A stretch of 64,000 bases of DNA from Pelagibacteraceae bacterium AG-349-L17 (GCA_003278805.1 QCDC01000001.1:1-64000), one strand, 5' to 3'; shown: positions 42,422 through 51,348, numbered from the stretch's first letter. Notes: generated by a model from the letters alone, not told the origin. Program-made: numbers and translations.

Positions 42422-43375
42422 ATGACAAAAGATAATAATTCTAAAGGTATTATTTTAATAATCATTGCAATGACATTATTTGCGATGCAGGACTCTTTAA
42501 TTAAATATATTTTTGAGAAAGCCTCTCTTTATGAAATTTTTTTTGGAAGATATTTCGTTGCAGCTATTTTACTTTTTAGTTACATAAAATTTAGAAAACA
42601 GAAAGTTTCACTAAAAACTTACTATCCTGTTTGGACAATTATTAGAGTGGTTCTTCACTTTTTAGCGTTTTCAGCTTTCTTTATTTCTCTTACTTACATG
42701 CCACTAGCAACTGCAAATGCCTTATTTTTTTCTTGTCCTTTTTTTGTATCTATTTTTGCTAAATTTTTTTTGAAAGAATTTATTGGAATAAGAAGATGGT
42801 CAGCAATTGTATTTGGTTTCATAGGAGTTTTTATTGTATTAGACCCAAACTTTTCTGACTTTGAATACAAAAGTTTGCTTCCAGTATTATGTGCATTTTT
42901 TTATGCTGCTTCAATGACCATAACTAAATATACGTCAGATAAAGATGATGTGAATACTCAATTATTTTATTTTTATTTAATAGCCCTAATTTTATGTGGT
43001 CTGATTTATTTGTTCATGGGAAATGGACAATTAAATAACTCAGACTTTGATCCAACTACGCAGTTTATTTTTAGAGAATGGTTTTCAAATATTGAATATA
43101 CCTGGAAATTTATCTTATTTTTTGGTTTTGTTGCCTCTATTGCTTTTCTTTGCATATTTTCAGCATACATTGTTGCTTCTCCTTCAGTAGTTTCTCTGTT
43201 TGAATATTCGTTAATTATAATGTCTATGATACCTGGATATTTTTTATTTAATGAAATTCCATCTGGTAGAACATTTTTTGGAGTTGCTTGTATAATAGCT
43301 GCTGGAATTTATATTTACTTTAGAGAAAAAGCTAGAGATCAATATATTGCAACAGAAACACCAGTAAGAAGATGA
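42422..43375 (+). CDS. EamA/DMT-family transporter, second of a tandem pair
   Basis: A 317-residue ten-helix EamA protein that mirrors the preceding gene along its length: MQDSLIKYIFEKASLYEIFFGRY, ATANALFFSCPFFVSIFAKFFLKEFIGIRRWSAIVFGFIGVFIVLDP, LPVLCAFFYAASMTITKYTSDKDD. The copies are clearly diverged, so the duplication is old. It overlaps the IPNS-like gene by 4 bases. Two coupled DMT subunits might form a heterodimer, as in some small multidrug transporters, but ten-helix members usually act alone. Confidence 0.88.
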   Translation: MTKDNNSKGIILIIIAMTLFAMQDSLIKYIFEKASLYEIFFGRYFVAAILLFSYIKFRKQKVSLKTYYPVWTIIRVVLHFLAFSAFFISLTYMPLATANALFFSCPFFVSIFAKFFLKEFIGIRRWSAIVFGFIGVFIVLDPNFSDFEYKSLLPVLCAFFYAASMTITKYTSDKDDVNTQLFYFYLIALILCGLIYLFMGNGQLNNSDFDPTTQFIFREWFSNIEYTWKFILFFGFVASIAFLCIFSAYIVASPSVVSLFEYSLIIMSMIPGYFLFNEIPSGRTFFGVACIIAAGIYIYFREKARDQYIATETPVRR

Positions 43376-44340
43376 CTAAAACATATATACCAACCATCAA
43401 TATATCTTCACTAATTAAAAATAATTTTGAAACTCAGAGAGCATTTAAAACAATTAAAGAAATTGAAAAAGCTTGTATCAAAGTTGGTTTTTTTCAAATT
43501 ACAGGTCATGGAATAAATTTAAAAGTAATTAAAAAAACATGTGGAGTTGGCAATAAATTTTTTAATTTACCAGATAGCAAAAAGAGGAAATTATCACCAA
43601 AAAAATGGAATAAAAAAAATAAAAATCATTATAGAGGATACTTTCCAAATGATGTTAATGGTAAAGAAGGTTTAGATATAGGTGATTTAAAAGTAACTAA
43701 AAAATATTCGTCAAATCTAAACAATCAATACATAGAGCATCTTAATCTGGGAAAATGTTTAAATAAAAGCTCAATTAGCATTTTAAATAAATATTTTGAT
43801 AACATTTATAGATTGAGTGAAACATTGTTTAAAAGTGTAATAAAACTTAATAAAAAAAATCCTGATATTTCTGGTAAAGCTTTTTCAAGATTAAAAACAT
43901 TAAGTACATTAAGATTTAATTATTACCCTAACCAAACAAAACCAGTGGAAATATCAAAACAAGATGGGGTCGCTCTTGGGTGTGAAACGCATGTTGATAG
44001 TGGAATATTTACAGTTCTCTATCAAGATAGAAAAGGTGGATTGCAGGTACAAAATAGAAAAAACAAAAAATGGTATGATGTACCATTCAACAAAAATGCT
44101 TTAGTAGTAAATACTGGAAGAGCATTAGAGTTTCTAAGCAAAGGTAAATTTAAAGCAACAAATCACAGAGTTTTATGGAATAAAAGTAAGAGACTATCTG
44201 TTCCTTTTTTCTTTGAACCTTCCTATGATTTCAAAATGAACCAATCATTTTTAAATGGAGGTAAATTCGAAAATAATGGTGAAATTTATGAGAAATTTCT
44301 CAATAAATCTTTAAAGAAATTTATTGAATATCAGCGTTAG
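43372..44340 (+). CDS. Isopenicillin-N-synthase-like 2OG-Fe(II) oxygenase
   Basis: A 322-residue oxygenase of the IPNS/plant-2OG family. An N-terminal DIOX_N part (VGFFQITGHGI near 38-48) precedes the jelly roll. Iron ligands are His207 and Asp209 (THVDSG) and His265 (ATNHRV), with Arg274-X-Ser276 for 2-oxoglutarate. Substrate unknown; bacterial relatives hydroxylate varied small molecules. It is coupled to the DMT gene upstream, and after it comes the 105-base leader of the luciferase-like gene. Confidence 0.85.
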   Translation: MTKTYIPTINISSLIKNNFETQRAFKTIKEIEKACIKVGFFQITGHGINLKVIKKTCGVGNKFFNLPDSKKRKLSPKKWNKKNKNHYRGYFPNDVNGKEGLDIGDLKVTKKYSSNLNNQYIEHLNLGKCLNKSSISILNKYFDNIYRLSETLFKSVIKLNKKNPDISGKAFSRLKTLSTLRFNYYPNQTKPVEISKQDGVALGCETHVDSGIFTVLYQDRKGGLQVQNRKNKKWYDVPFNKNALVVNTGRALEFLSKGKFKATNHRVLWNKSKRLSVPFFFEPSYDFKMNQSFLNGGKFENNGEIYEKFLNKSLKKFIEYQR

Positions 44341-44445
44341 TAATTATAAAATTTAGAGATAAAGCGATACATAACTCGTCGATAAATTCATAGATTTACG
44401 AAAGTGGGATCGGTCGTCTTTAAATTAACTTTTAAAGGAGGCTTT
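44341..44445 (+). promoter_or_regulatory. Structured-looking 5' leader of the LLM-ThDP operon
   Basis: This 105-base gap is long for the genome. It contains a hairpin at 44379-44401 (TCG and TAAAT arms with one bulged A, 6-base loop), a G-rich single-stranded stretch (GTGGGATCGG), and a second hairpin at 44418-44437 (CTTTAAA / TTTAAAG) whose right arm takes up part of the ribosome site AAAGGAGG (44434-44441). CGAT at 44365-44368 can pair with ATCG at 44409-44412 to enclose the first hairpin. This could be a translational switch; it matches no riboswitch class that I recognise. Confidence 0.4.
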
Positions 44446-45615
44446 ATGAAATTTGGTTATTTTTGTAATACCACAAACTGGACACACAAACCTTACCATC
44501 AGTTGTTAGATGAAACTAAAGAAATCACAGAATACTGTGATCAAAATAAATGGAATTCAATTTGGTTTACAGAGCATCACTTCAATCATGAAGGAATGGA
44601 ATCTTGTACTAATCCATTGATGATGGGTGCAGATGCAGCTGCTAGAACGAAAAATATTAGAATAGGTCAGGCTGCAAACGTTATTACTTTCCATAATCCA
44701 ATAAGATTAGCAGAAGATATTGCAACATTAGACCAACTTTCAAAAGGAAGAGTTGAGGTAGGTGTAGCAAGAGGAATCTATGGTAGAGAAGCAATAAATT
44801 TAAACAAAGAGGCTGATTTAAAAGATCAGGCTAAAAATTTCAGATTATTTGCTGAAACTTTAGAAGTATTAAAAAAAGCATGGAGTGAAAAATTTTTCAG
44901 TCATCAAGGAGAATTTTATACTTATCCTTCGCCAAATTATGTCTGGCAGCATGATATGAGTCCTCCTAGCGAAGAATTTATGAATATGGAAGACAGTACT
45001 ATGAAAAAAATTAGTGTTGTTCCGCAGCCTTATCAACAGCCACATCCTCCAATTCATCAAGTAGTTGATGGAATTAGATCGATTGAGTGGGCTGCTGAAA
45101 ATAACATCAATGTTATTATGTGGATACCGACTGTAAAAGCTTTGAAACCAAAATTTGAAGCTTATAAAAATAAAAGATCAGAGGTAACAAAGAAAAATAT
45201 ACCACTTGGCGAAGGTGTTTCGCTTGTAAGAGATATGTTCGTTGCAGATACGATGGAAGAAGCAAAAGAGAAGGCCGGCGAACATATGGTAAATTATATG
45301 AGATGGGTTTGCCATTGGAGAGGTTTAGGAAACCATATGGATCCAGGTGAAGAATTACCAGAGACAAAAGGGAAATTAGATTTATTAAATTATGAATTTT
45401 TACATAAAAGAAACATGTTATTTGGAACACCAGAATATGTGATTGATAAAATTCATGAATTAAAATCTGAACTAAATTTACAAAATTTACAAGTTTGGTC
45501 TAATTTTCCAGGTGTAAAGCATAAAGATTGTATGAAAAGTATAAAACTTTTCACAGAGAAAGTTATGCCTCACTTCCAAGATGATTTTGATACTGAAGTA
45601 AAAAAAGTTTCGTGA
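44446..45615 (+). CDS. Luciferase-like (LLM) flavin-dependent monooxygenase
   Basis: A 389-residue bacterial-luciferase-family TIM-barrel protein using reduced flavin and oxygen. The start is the ATG at 44446 because a perfect AAAGGAGG lies 4 bases before it and the protein begins MKFGYFCNTTNW; an in-frame GTG at 44404 lacks support. Typical blocks are WNSIWFTEHHFNHEG, RIGQAANVITFHNPIRLAEDIATLDQLSKGRVEVGVARG and FGTPEYVIDKIHEL. No flavin reductase is next to it. It heads a five-gene coupled unit ending with an aldehyde dehydrogenase. A GTGA overlap couples it to the ThDP enzyme. Confidence 0.87.
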   Translation: MKFGYFCNTTNWTHKPYHQLLDETKEITEYCDQNKWNSIWFTEHHFNHEGMESCTNPLMMGADAAARTKNIRIGQAANVITFHNPIRLAEDIATLDQLSKGRVEVGVARGIYGREAINLNKEADLKDQAKNFRLFAETLEVLKKAWSEKFFSHQGEFYTYPSPNYVWQHDMSPPSEEFMNMEDSTMKKISVVPQPYQQPHPPIHQVVDGIRSIEWAAENNINVIMWIPTVKALKPKFEAYKNKRSEVTKKNIPLGEGVSLVRDMFVADTMEEAKEKAGEHMVNYMRWVCHWRGLGNHMDPGEELPETKGKLDLLNYEFLHKRNMLFGTPEYVIDKIHELKSELNLQNLQVWSNFPGVKHKDCMKSIKLFTEKVMPHFQDDFDTEVKKVS

Positions 45616-47315
45616 ATAAAAAACGAAAAAGAATTAGCGGCGGACAAGCTGCTGTTCAATCATTAAAAAAAGAGAGAGTAAAACATGTTTTTGGACTTAT
45701 TGGTTCAGCAACAATGGAAATGTTTGATGCTCTCTATCATGAAAAAAATATAAAATTTATTGGTGTCAGAGATGAAAGAACTGGAACCCATATGGCTGAT
45801 GGTTATGCAAGAGCCTCGAATAAACCTGGAGTAATTATTGCAGGCCAAAACGGACCTGGTGCTACTAATTTAGTTACAGGTATTGCTCAAGCAAAAGCAG
45901 CTTTTTCACCAGTAGTTGCGCTTGCAGGTTCGTATTCAACAAAAGATAAAATGGAAGATGCATTTCAAGGTTTGGATCAACAGTCTTTGTTTACACCTAT
46001 TACAAAAAAAACGTGGACCGTAAAAAATTCAAAAAATATCCCTAATATTATGAGTAATGCTTTTAATTTATCTATGAGTCCAAGAAGAGGACCTGTTTGT
46101 GTAAATTTACCAAGGAATATTTTAGCAGCTTCTAACTCTTACAATATAAATACCAAAAAACCTTCATTTGTTTCAGAGAGTAAATTAAAAGGTGATAAAG
46201 AAAAAATTGAAAAAACTGCAAATTTAATTAGTTCATCGAACAAAACAGTTATTATTGTTGGTGCTGGAATAAAATATAATTCTAAATATAAAGAGATAAT
46301 AAAATTAGCAGAATTTTGTAATTTACCAATAGTAACTGCAGCTGGACATGGAGATGCAATTCCATTTAATCATAAATTACATGCTGGGCAAATGGGCCCT
46401 AGAGGTAATCCAGTTGCATCAAGACTGGTTAAAGAGGCAAATGTTATTTTGGCAATTGGTACAAGACTTGGGTTTAACTCAACTTTCTACTCATATGAAA
46501 ACATTAATAAAAAAGCAAAAATTGTACATATTGAATTAGAGAAAAAAATGCTTGGTAAATATTTTCCAATAAAGATTGGTATTCATGCAGATGCTGCAAC
46601 AGCAACAAAACAAATTTATGAGCAAATTAAAAAAAACAAAATCGAAATTGATGTTAAAAATTGGACAAATTTATATTTAAAAGAAAGAAGTAAATATTTA
46701 ATTGATAGGGATAACAATAATCTAGGAAAAAATTTTCCTATACAGCCAAAGGGTTTATTTAAAAAACTAAGAAAAGCTTTACCTAAAAATTCTGCAATCA
46801 CTCTAGATGCTGGAACGCTTTGTTTACAAGCCACAGACGCCCTTGAATATTACGATCCTCCTTCTTTATTTACACCTTTAGATTTTGGTTTAGTTGGTTT
46901 CTCTTTTGCTTGTGGTCTTGGTGTTAAAATTGCAAAACCAAAAAAACATGTTGTAAGTCTTATGGGTGATGGTGGATTCGGTATGACAATATCGGAATTA
47001 AGTACTGCTGTAGAATATGGAATAAACACAACGACTATTGTGATGAACAATCAAAGTTGGGGAGCTGAAAAAGCTTATCAAAAAGATTTTTTTGGAAAAA
47101 GATACTTGGGTGCAGATATAACAAGTCCATCTTTTGATAAAGTTGCTGAACTTTACGGAGCAAAAGGATTTAAGGTAACAAAAATTTCACAAATTGATGA
47201 AGCAGTGAGAGCTGCTATTAAAACAAATAAGCCATCAGTTATTGATGTTGATGTAGATCCAAAAGCATTATACAGTTTTAGAAGAGATAGTTTCAAGCAC
47301 AGAGAAAAAAAATGA
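45612..47315 (+). CDS. Thiamine-diphosphate enzyme, acetolactate synthase/Xsc-like
   Basis: A 567-residue ThDP enzyme with the three-domain POX/AHAS layout: N-terminal Pyr domain with the activating Glu55 (VRDERTGTHMADGYARA) and AGQNGPGATNLVTGIAQA, a central domain, and the C-terminal PP domain with GDGGFGMTISEL...NNQSWG. The AGQNGPG and HMADGY parts recall sulfoacetaldehyde acetyltransferase (Xsc) as well as glyoxylate carboligase. It starts with GTG inside the LLM stop. The reaction is unassigned: the monooxygenase upstream may produce its aldehyde or keto acid substrate. It overlaps the next gene by 4 bases. Confidence 0.83.
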   Translation: MNKKRKRISGGQAAVQSLKKERVKHVFGLIGSATMEMFDALYHEKNIKFIGVRDERTGTHMADGYARASNKPGVIIAGQNGPGATNLVTGIAQAKAAFSPVVALAGSYSTKDKMEDAFQGLDQQSLFTPITKKTWTVKNSKNIPNIMSNAFNLSMSPRRGPVCVNLPRNILAASNSYNINTKKPSFVSESKLKGDKEKIEKTANLISSSNKTVIIVGAGIKYNSKYKEIIKLAEFCNLPIVTAAGHGDAIPFNHKLHAGQMGPRGNPVASRLVKEANVILAIGTRLGFNSTFYSYENINKKAKIVHIELEKKMLGKYFPIKIGIHADAATATKQIYEQIKKNKIEIDVKNWTNLYLKERSKYLIDRDNNNLGKNFPIQPKGLFKKLRKALPKNSAITLDAGTLCLQATDALEYYDPPSLFTPLDFGLVGFSFACGLGVKIAKPKKHVVSLMGDGGFGMTISELSTAVEYGINTTTIVMNNQSWGAEKAYQKDFFGKRYLGADITSPSFDKVAELYGAKGFKVTKISQIDEAVRAAIKTNKPSVIDVDVDPKALYSFRRDSFKHREKK

Positions 47316-47899
47316 ATTTAGAGTTAAGAAAATTTGCAAAATTTGTTGATAAAACTTTCATCGAAGGTGGTAAAGAGGCAAAAGAACCAGTCTTGCTAGT
47401 TTCTGTAGCGGCGGTATTTAAAAATCCATGGCACGGACAAGGGTTTGTTGAGAATTTAAGACCTGCAATTTTAGATCTTGCTCCAAAATTGGGAGATTTA
47501 CTTGTACCAGAACTAATCAAAGAAATAGGTTCACCAGAAAAAATATTAGCTTATGGCAAGGCAGGCATTGTTGGTTTAAATGGGGAGATTGAACATGCTT
47601 CTGCTTTTATACACACATTAAGATTTGGAAATAAATTTAGAGATGCTGTCGGAGGAACTTCTTATTTGAGCTTCACTAATACACGAGGACCAGCTGGGTC
47701 AAAAATTTCAATACCTATGATGCACAAAACAGACTCTGGTTTAAGGCCCTACTATTTAACTCACGAATTTACTATTCACGATGCTCCATTTGATGATGAA
47801 GTTGTTATAGCTATTGGAGGTGCTTCTAGTGGAAGAGCGCATGCTAGAACAGGTGATAGATATCAAGATATGAAAGAAATGGGAATTGAGCCTAAATAA
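47312..47899 (+). CDS. AA_synth (DUF1185) family protein
   Basis: A 195-residue soluble protein that I assign to the 'amino acid synthesis' family (PF06684, formerly DUF1185), from VSVAAVFKNPWHGQGFVENL, GKAGIVGLNGEIEHASAFIHTLRFGN, and the Gly-rich C-terminal VVIAIGGASSGRAHARTGDRYQDM. Its biochemical role is not known to me despite solved family structures. It is commonly met next to luciferase-like monooxygenases and hydrolases, as here. It is coupled to the ThDP gene (4-base overlap) and 6 bases ahead of the hydrolase start. Confidence 0.78.
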   Translation: MNLELRKFAKFVDKTFIEGGKEAKEPVLLVSVAAVFKNPWHGQGFVENLRPAILDLAPKLGDLLVPELIKEIGSPEKILAYGKAGIVGLNGEIEHASAFIHTLRFGNKFRDAVGGTSYLSFTNTRGPAGSKISIPMMHKTDSGLRPYYLTHEFTIHDAPFDDEVVIAIGGASSGRAHARTGDRYQDMKEMGIEPK

Positions 47900-47905
47900 T
47901 TCTTG

Positions 47906-48688
47906 ATGACAACTGGGACTACTGAAACAGGAACTTACTATTTCTATAATAAAAAAGAGCAAGATATACCAATAGTATTTATTCATGGAGTGGGGTTAAC
48001 CTATGAAATTTGGCAACCCCAATTAGAATTTTTTAAAAATTACAGCACACTTTCATACGATATATTGGGACATGGTAAATCTTCATTAAATAAAGACAAC
48101 ATTACTTTTGATGACTTTTCAGATCAATTAATTGATCTAATTGATCATTTAAAAATAAAAAAAATACATGTTGTTGGTTTCTCGATTGGTTCATTGATTG
48201 CAAGAAATTTTGCTACAAAATTTAGTGACCGTTTAAAATCTTTAACACTTTTATGTTCGATCTACAAAAGATCAGAAGAGCAGCAAAAAATAGTAAATCA
48301 AAGATTTGAGCAAGCAAAAAAAGAATTAAAACTTTCTAAACAAGCGCTAAAGAGATGGTTTACAGATAAATATCTTGAAAATAACCCAAGTATTTATGAA
48401 AAAATAAGTAATATTTTATCTTCGAATAACATGAAAAATTTTCTTAAAGTTTATGAACTTTTTGTCAATCACAAAAATGATGAAAATTTTGACAAAATAA
48501 ATGTTAATACTTTAATTATGACTGGAGAATTTGATATTGGTTCAACAGTTGAAATGTCAAATGAATTAAACAAAATTATTACTAACAGTCAATTAAAGAT
48601 AATTAAAGACGGCAAACATCTTTGTGGTATTGAATGTGCGAATGATGTAAATTTATCAATCAAAAACTTTGTTGAAGAAAATGAGTAA
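47906..48688 (+). CDS. Alpha/beta hydrolase
   Basis: A 260-residue alpha/beta-hydrolase-fold enzyme. The oxyanion segment is FIHGVGLTYEIW (25-36), the nucleophile is Ser93 in VVGFSIGSLIA, the acidic residue is in MTGEFDIGS and the His in DGKHLCGIE. It resembles RutD and enol-lactonase types. The ATG at 47906 is used; a TTG one codon earlier is less likely. Its last 8 bases overlap the aldehyde dehydrogenase start. It may hydrolyse an ester, lactone or carbamate formed by the LLM step. Confidence 0.83.
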   Translation: MTTGTTETGTYYFYNKKEQDIPIVFIHGVGLTYEIWQPQLEFFKNYSTLSYDILGHGKSSLNKDNITFDDFSDQLIDLIDHLKIKKIHVVGFSIGSLIARNFATKFSDRLKSLTLLCSIYKRSEEQQKIVNQRFEQAKKELKLSKQALKRWFTDKYLENNPSIYEKISNILSSNNMKNFLKVYELFVNHKNDENFDKINVNTLIMTGEFDIGSTVEMSNELNKIITNSQLKIIKDGKHLCGIECANDVNLSIKNFVEENE

Positions 48689-50162
48689 ATTAAAACATTA
48701 TAAAATGTATATTGATGGAGAATGGATAGATTCCGAAAGTAAAAAAACTTTCGAAACACTAAACCCTGAAAATAATGAACCTTGGGCAACAGTACCTGAA
48801 GCTAGCGCTAAAGATGTAGATAAGGCAGTCAAAGCAGCACAAAAAGCTTTTGAGGGAGAATGGCCAAAATTACTTCCAAGAGACAGGGCAAAATTTTTAA
48901 GAGCAATCGGAGATCAATTAAGAGTCAATGCTGAAATGCTTGGAGAAATTGAAACGATTGATACTGGAAAACTTTTTAGAGAAACAAAAAAACAAGCAAT
49001 TTATATTGCAGAATATTATGATTACTATGCAGGATTAGCTGACAAAGTCGAGGGTACTGTTCTACCAATTGATAAACCAAATATTCAAGCCATCACTACA
49101 AGAATTCCTATTGGAGTAGTTGCAGCAATTATCCCTTGGAATTCACAAATGTTTTTAACTGCAACAAAATTAGCGCCAGCTTTAGCAATGGGAAATACTG
49201 TTGTTATTAAATCTTCAGAACTTGCCCCAGCAGTTTTATTTGAGTTTGCAAAATTAATTGAAAAAACTGGAATACCTAAAGGAGTTGTTAATGTACTAAC
49301 TGGTTTTGGTGATCCATGTGGCAAAGCTTTGACTACGCATGATTTAGTTGAAAAAATTGCTTTTACTGGAGGGCCTGAAACTGCAAGACATATAATAAAA
49401 AATTCAGCTGAAAATCTTTCTGAAGTAAGTTTAGAATTAGGTGGCAAAAGCCCAGTTGCTGTATTTGATGATGCAGAACAAGAAAATGCTATTAATGGAA
49501 TTACAGCAGGAATATTTGGTGCAAGTGGTCAGAGTTGTATAGCTGGTTCAAGACTTTATATTCAAAAAGGAATTTATGATGAATTTTTAGATAAACTTTC
49601 TAAACGCGCATCAAAAATTAAAATCGGAGCTCCAATGGATGCCAAAACAGAGATGGGGCCCCTTAGTAGTTTCAAACAATTAGAAGTTATTGAAAAGAAT
49701 ATAAAAAATACTATTGATCAAGGTGGTAAAATCAAATGTGGAGGTAAAAGAGACTCATTTTCAAATAAAGGATATTACTTTCCTCCAACAATTATTGAAT
49801 GTGATAATCATAATCTTCCAGTAGCAGAAAACGAATTGTTTGGACCTGTATTATCAGTGATGAAATTTGATACTGAAGAAGAGGTAATTGAAAAAATGAA
49901 TGATAATCAATATGGATTATCATCAGGTGTATACACTAGCAATCTTGCAAGAGGAATGAGAGTTTCTAAAGCGATCAGAGCAGGAATTACTTTTGTGAAT
50001 ACTTATAGATTAATTTCACCTTCTGCGCCATTTGGTGGAATTAAAGACAGTGGTTATGGCAAAGAAGCAGGTCTAGACTCTATAAAAGATTACACCAGAG
50101 TAAAAACAACTTGGTTTTACACTTCAGACGAGCCTACGCTTGATCCTTTTTCTATAAGATAA
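48681..50162 (+). CDS. NAD(P)-dependent aldehyde dehydrogenase (betaine-aldehyde-dehydrogenase-like)
   Basis: A 493-residue ALDH. It opens MSKLKHYKMYIDGEWIDSESKKTFETLNP, has IIPWNSQMFLTATKLAPALAMG, the general-base Glu in LELGGKSPV and the catalytic Cys in ASGQSCIAGSRL; the C-terminus is APFGGIKDSGYGKEAGLDSI. It is more distant from the other two ALDHs in the window. The start at 48681 gives an ATGAGTAA overlap with the hydrolase; a TTG at 48669 is an artefact. It closes the LLM operon and converges on panB (12 bases). Substrate is presumably the final aldehyde of that pathway. Confidence 0.87.
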   Translation: MSKLKHYKMYIDGEWIDSESKKTFETLNPENNEPWATVPEASAKDVDKAVKAAQKAFEGEWPKLLPRDRAKFLRAIGDQLRVNAEMLGEIETIDTGKLFRETKKQAIYIAEYYDYYAGLADKVEGTVLPIDKPNIQAITTRIPIGVVAAIIPWNSQMFLTATKLAPALAMGNTVVIKSSELAPAVLFEFAKLIEKTGIPKGVVNVLTGFGDPCGKALTTHDLVEKIAFTGGPETARHIIKNSAENLSEVSLELGGKSPVAVFDDAEQENAINGITAGIFGASGQSCIAGSRLYIQKGIYDEFLDKLSKRASKIKIGAPMDAKTEMGPLSSFKQLEVIEKNIKNTIDQGGKIKCGGKRDSFSNKGYYFPPTIIECDNHNLPVAENELFGPVLSVMKFDTEEEVIEKMNDNQYGLSSGVYTSNLARGMRVSKAIRAGITFVNTYRLISPSAPFGGIKDSGYGKEAGLDSIKDYTRVKTTWFYTSDEPTLDPFSIR

Positions 50163-50174
50163 CTTTTATTTTAA

Positions 50175-50945
50175 TTAATAAGAATATTTTTTTGATGGAA
50201 ATTGAGCTTTTCTAACTTGTTTTGAATAATTTGATACAGCATTTTTGATTTGTTTGTGAATATTTGCATATTTTTTTACAAATCTAGCATTAATTGGATT
50301 AAGTCCTATAAGATCATCGAATACTAATATTTGTCCATCACAGTTATTTGAAGCTCCTATTCCAATAGTAGGGATATTGATTTGTTTAGTTACATGCTTA
50401 GCCAATGACGTTTCAACACATTCTAATACAATAGAAAATACTCCTGCTCTTTCTAATAATTTTGCTTCTTTTAAAATATTTTCTCTTTCTGATTTTTTCT
50501 TACCTTTGAATTTGAATGTTTTATCTGATTGAGGAAGTAATCCTAAATGACCCATTACAGGAATTTTATTTTTTATTAAAGTTTGGATAGAGTTATAAAT
50601 TTTTTTTCCACCTTCTAATTTAACAGCATCACATTTCGTCTTTGATATTATTTTTTTAGCATTTTTTAGTGCTTCTTTTGGATTTCTGTAAGTGTTGTGA
50701 GGCATATCGACAACCATTAAAGCTTTCTTAACCCCCATTCTTACACTCTTTGAATGTTCAATCATCATATCCAAAGTTACCTGTCGAGTAGATTTATAAT
50801 TATATAAAACGGAACCAAGAGAATCTCCAACAAGAACAATATCACAATAGTTATCTAAGATTGATGCTATATTTTTAGAGTAAGCTGTTAAGCTAACAAT
50901 TTTACTTTTGTTTTTTTTTGATAATAATTTTTTAATTTTATTCAT
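50175..50945 (-). CDS. panB: 3-methyl-2-oxobutanoate hydroxymethyltransferase
   Basis: A 256-residue TIM-barrel enzyme of pantothenate (CoA) synthesis, making ketopantoate from 2-oxoisovalerate and methylene-tetrahydrofolate. Blocks: SLTAYSKNIASILD, LVGDSLGSVLYNYKSTRQV, MVVDMPHNTY, AVKLEGGKK, MGHLGLLPQSD and PTIGIGASNNCDGQILVFDD. Metal ligands and active-site Glu are conserved. panC is not in the window. It overlaps the preceding small gene by 8 bases and is the last of a ten-gene minus-strand run. Confidence 0.93.
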   Translation of the reverse strand: MNKIKKLLSKKNKSKIVSLTAYSKNIASILDNYCDIVLVGDSLGSVLYNYKSTRQVTLDMMIEHSKSVRMGVKKALMVVDMPHNTYRNPKEALKNAKKIISKTKCDAVKLEGGKKIYNSIQTLIKNKIPVMGHLGLLPQSDKTFKFKGKKKSERENILKEAKLLERAGVFSIVLECVETSLAKHVTKQINIPTIGIGASNNCDGQILVFDDLIGLNPINARFVKKYANIHKQIKNAVSNYSKQVRKAQFPSKKYSY

Positions 50946-51339
50946 TTATTGATTCTTGGCTTTTATATGCTTTCAAAAGCTTTTTAGATATAGTTAGTTT
51001 TTTTGCAATAGTAGATTTCTCATCAATAATTCTCCAAAAAGGAAGTTTGGGTTTTTTTAATTTTTTTTTACTTTGCTCTTCTAAAGAGGCTTCTACTGCA
51101 ATTCTCAAAAAAATTCCTGTAGAAACAGGGCATGTTTTGTTAGCTTTAGCTTTTTTGGCTAGAGCTTCTCTCATTTCATTAACAGTCTTTTTTTTTCCTT
51201 TAGGAATTTTTTTAATATACTTTGCAATTGAAACTGGAGATGAAACCAACATAGTTTCCCCCTTTTTAATATCTGCAAAATTTATAGTTAATTTTTTAAT
51301 TTTCTCTTTATATTGTCTCTTGAACTTCTCAGTCCACAT
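50938..51339 (-). CDS. Conserved small protein of unknown function
   Basis: A 133-residue basic protein (very Lys-rich N- and C-terminus). Recognisable stretches are KGETMLVSSPVSIAKYIKKIPKGKKKTVNEMREALAKKA, CPVSTGIFLRIAVEASLEEQ and PFWRIIDEKSTIAKKL. It resembles uncharacterised alphaproteobacterial proteins of about 140 residues; the FWRIID and IPKGK parts faintly recall the DNA-binding domain of alkyltransferase-like (MGMT/ATL) proteins, which is only an impression. No signal peptide or helix. It lies between a VOC protein and panB with tight spacing. A plus-strand frame at 51047-51412 is its shadow. Confidence 0.72.
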   Translation of the reverse strand: MWTEKFKRQYKEKIKKLTINFADIKKGETMLVSSPVSIAKYIKKIPKGKKKTVNEMREALAKKAKANKTCPVSTGIFLRIAVEASLEEQSKKKLKKPKLPFWRIIDEKSTIAKKLTISKKLLKAYKSQESINE

Positions 51340-51348
51340 TCGAAAATT

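Noticed and set aside
44404-44445. GTG start giving a 14-residue longer luciferase-like protein
   Set aside because: The ATG at 44446 has a perfect AAAGGAGG site 4 bases ahead and the protein begins with the family-typical MKFGYF.
44341-44445. Known riboswitch class (SAM-V, glycine) in the leader
   Set aside because: Marine SAR11 genomes carry such elements, but I cannot match this sequence to their conserved cores, and the downstream genes are not methionine or glycine genes.
48669-48680. TTG start for the aldehyde dehydrogenase
   Set aside because: It lies deep in the hydrolase gene; the ATG at 48681 gives the usual short overlap and a normal ALDH N-terminus.
49085-49447. 120-codon minus-strand open frame
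   Set aside because: Antisense inside the aldehyde dehydrogenase at 48681; a shadow.
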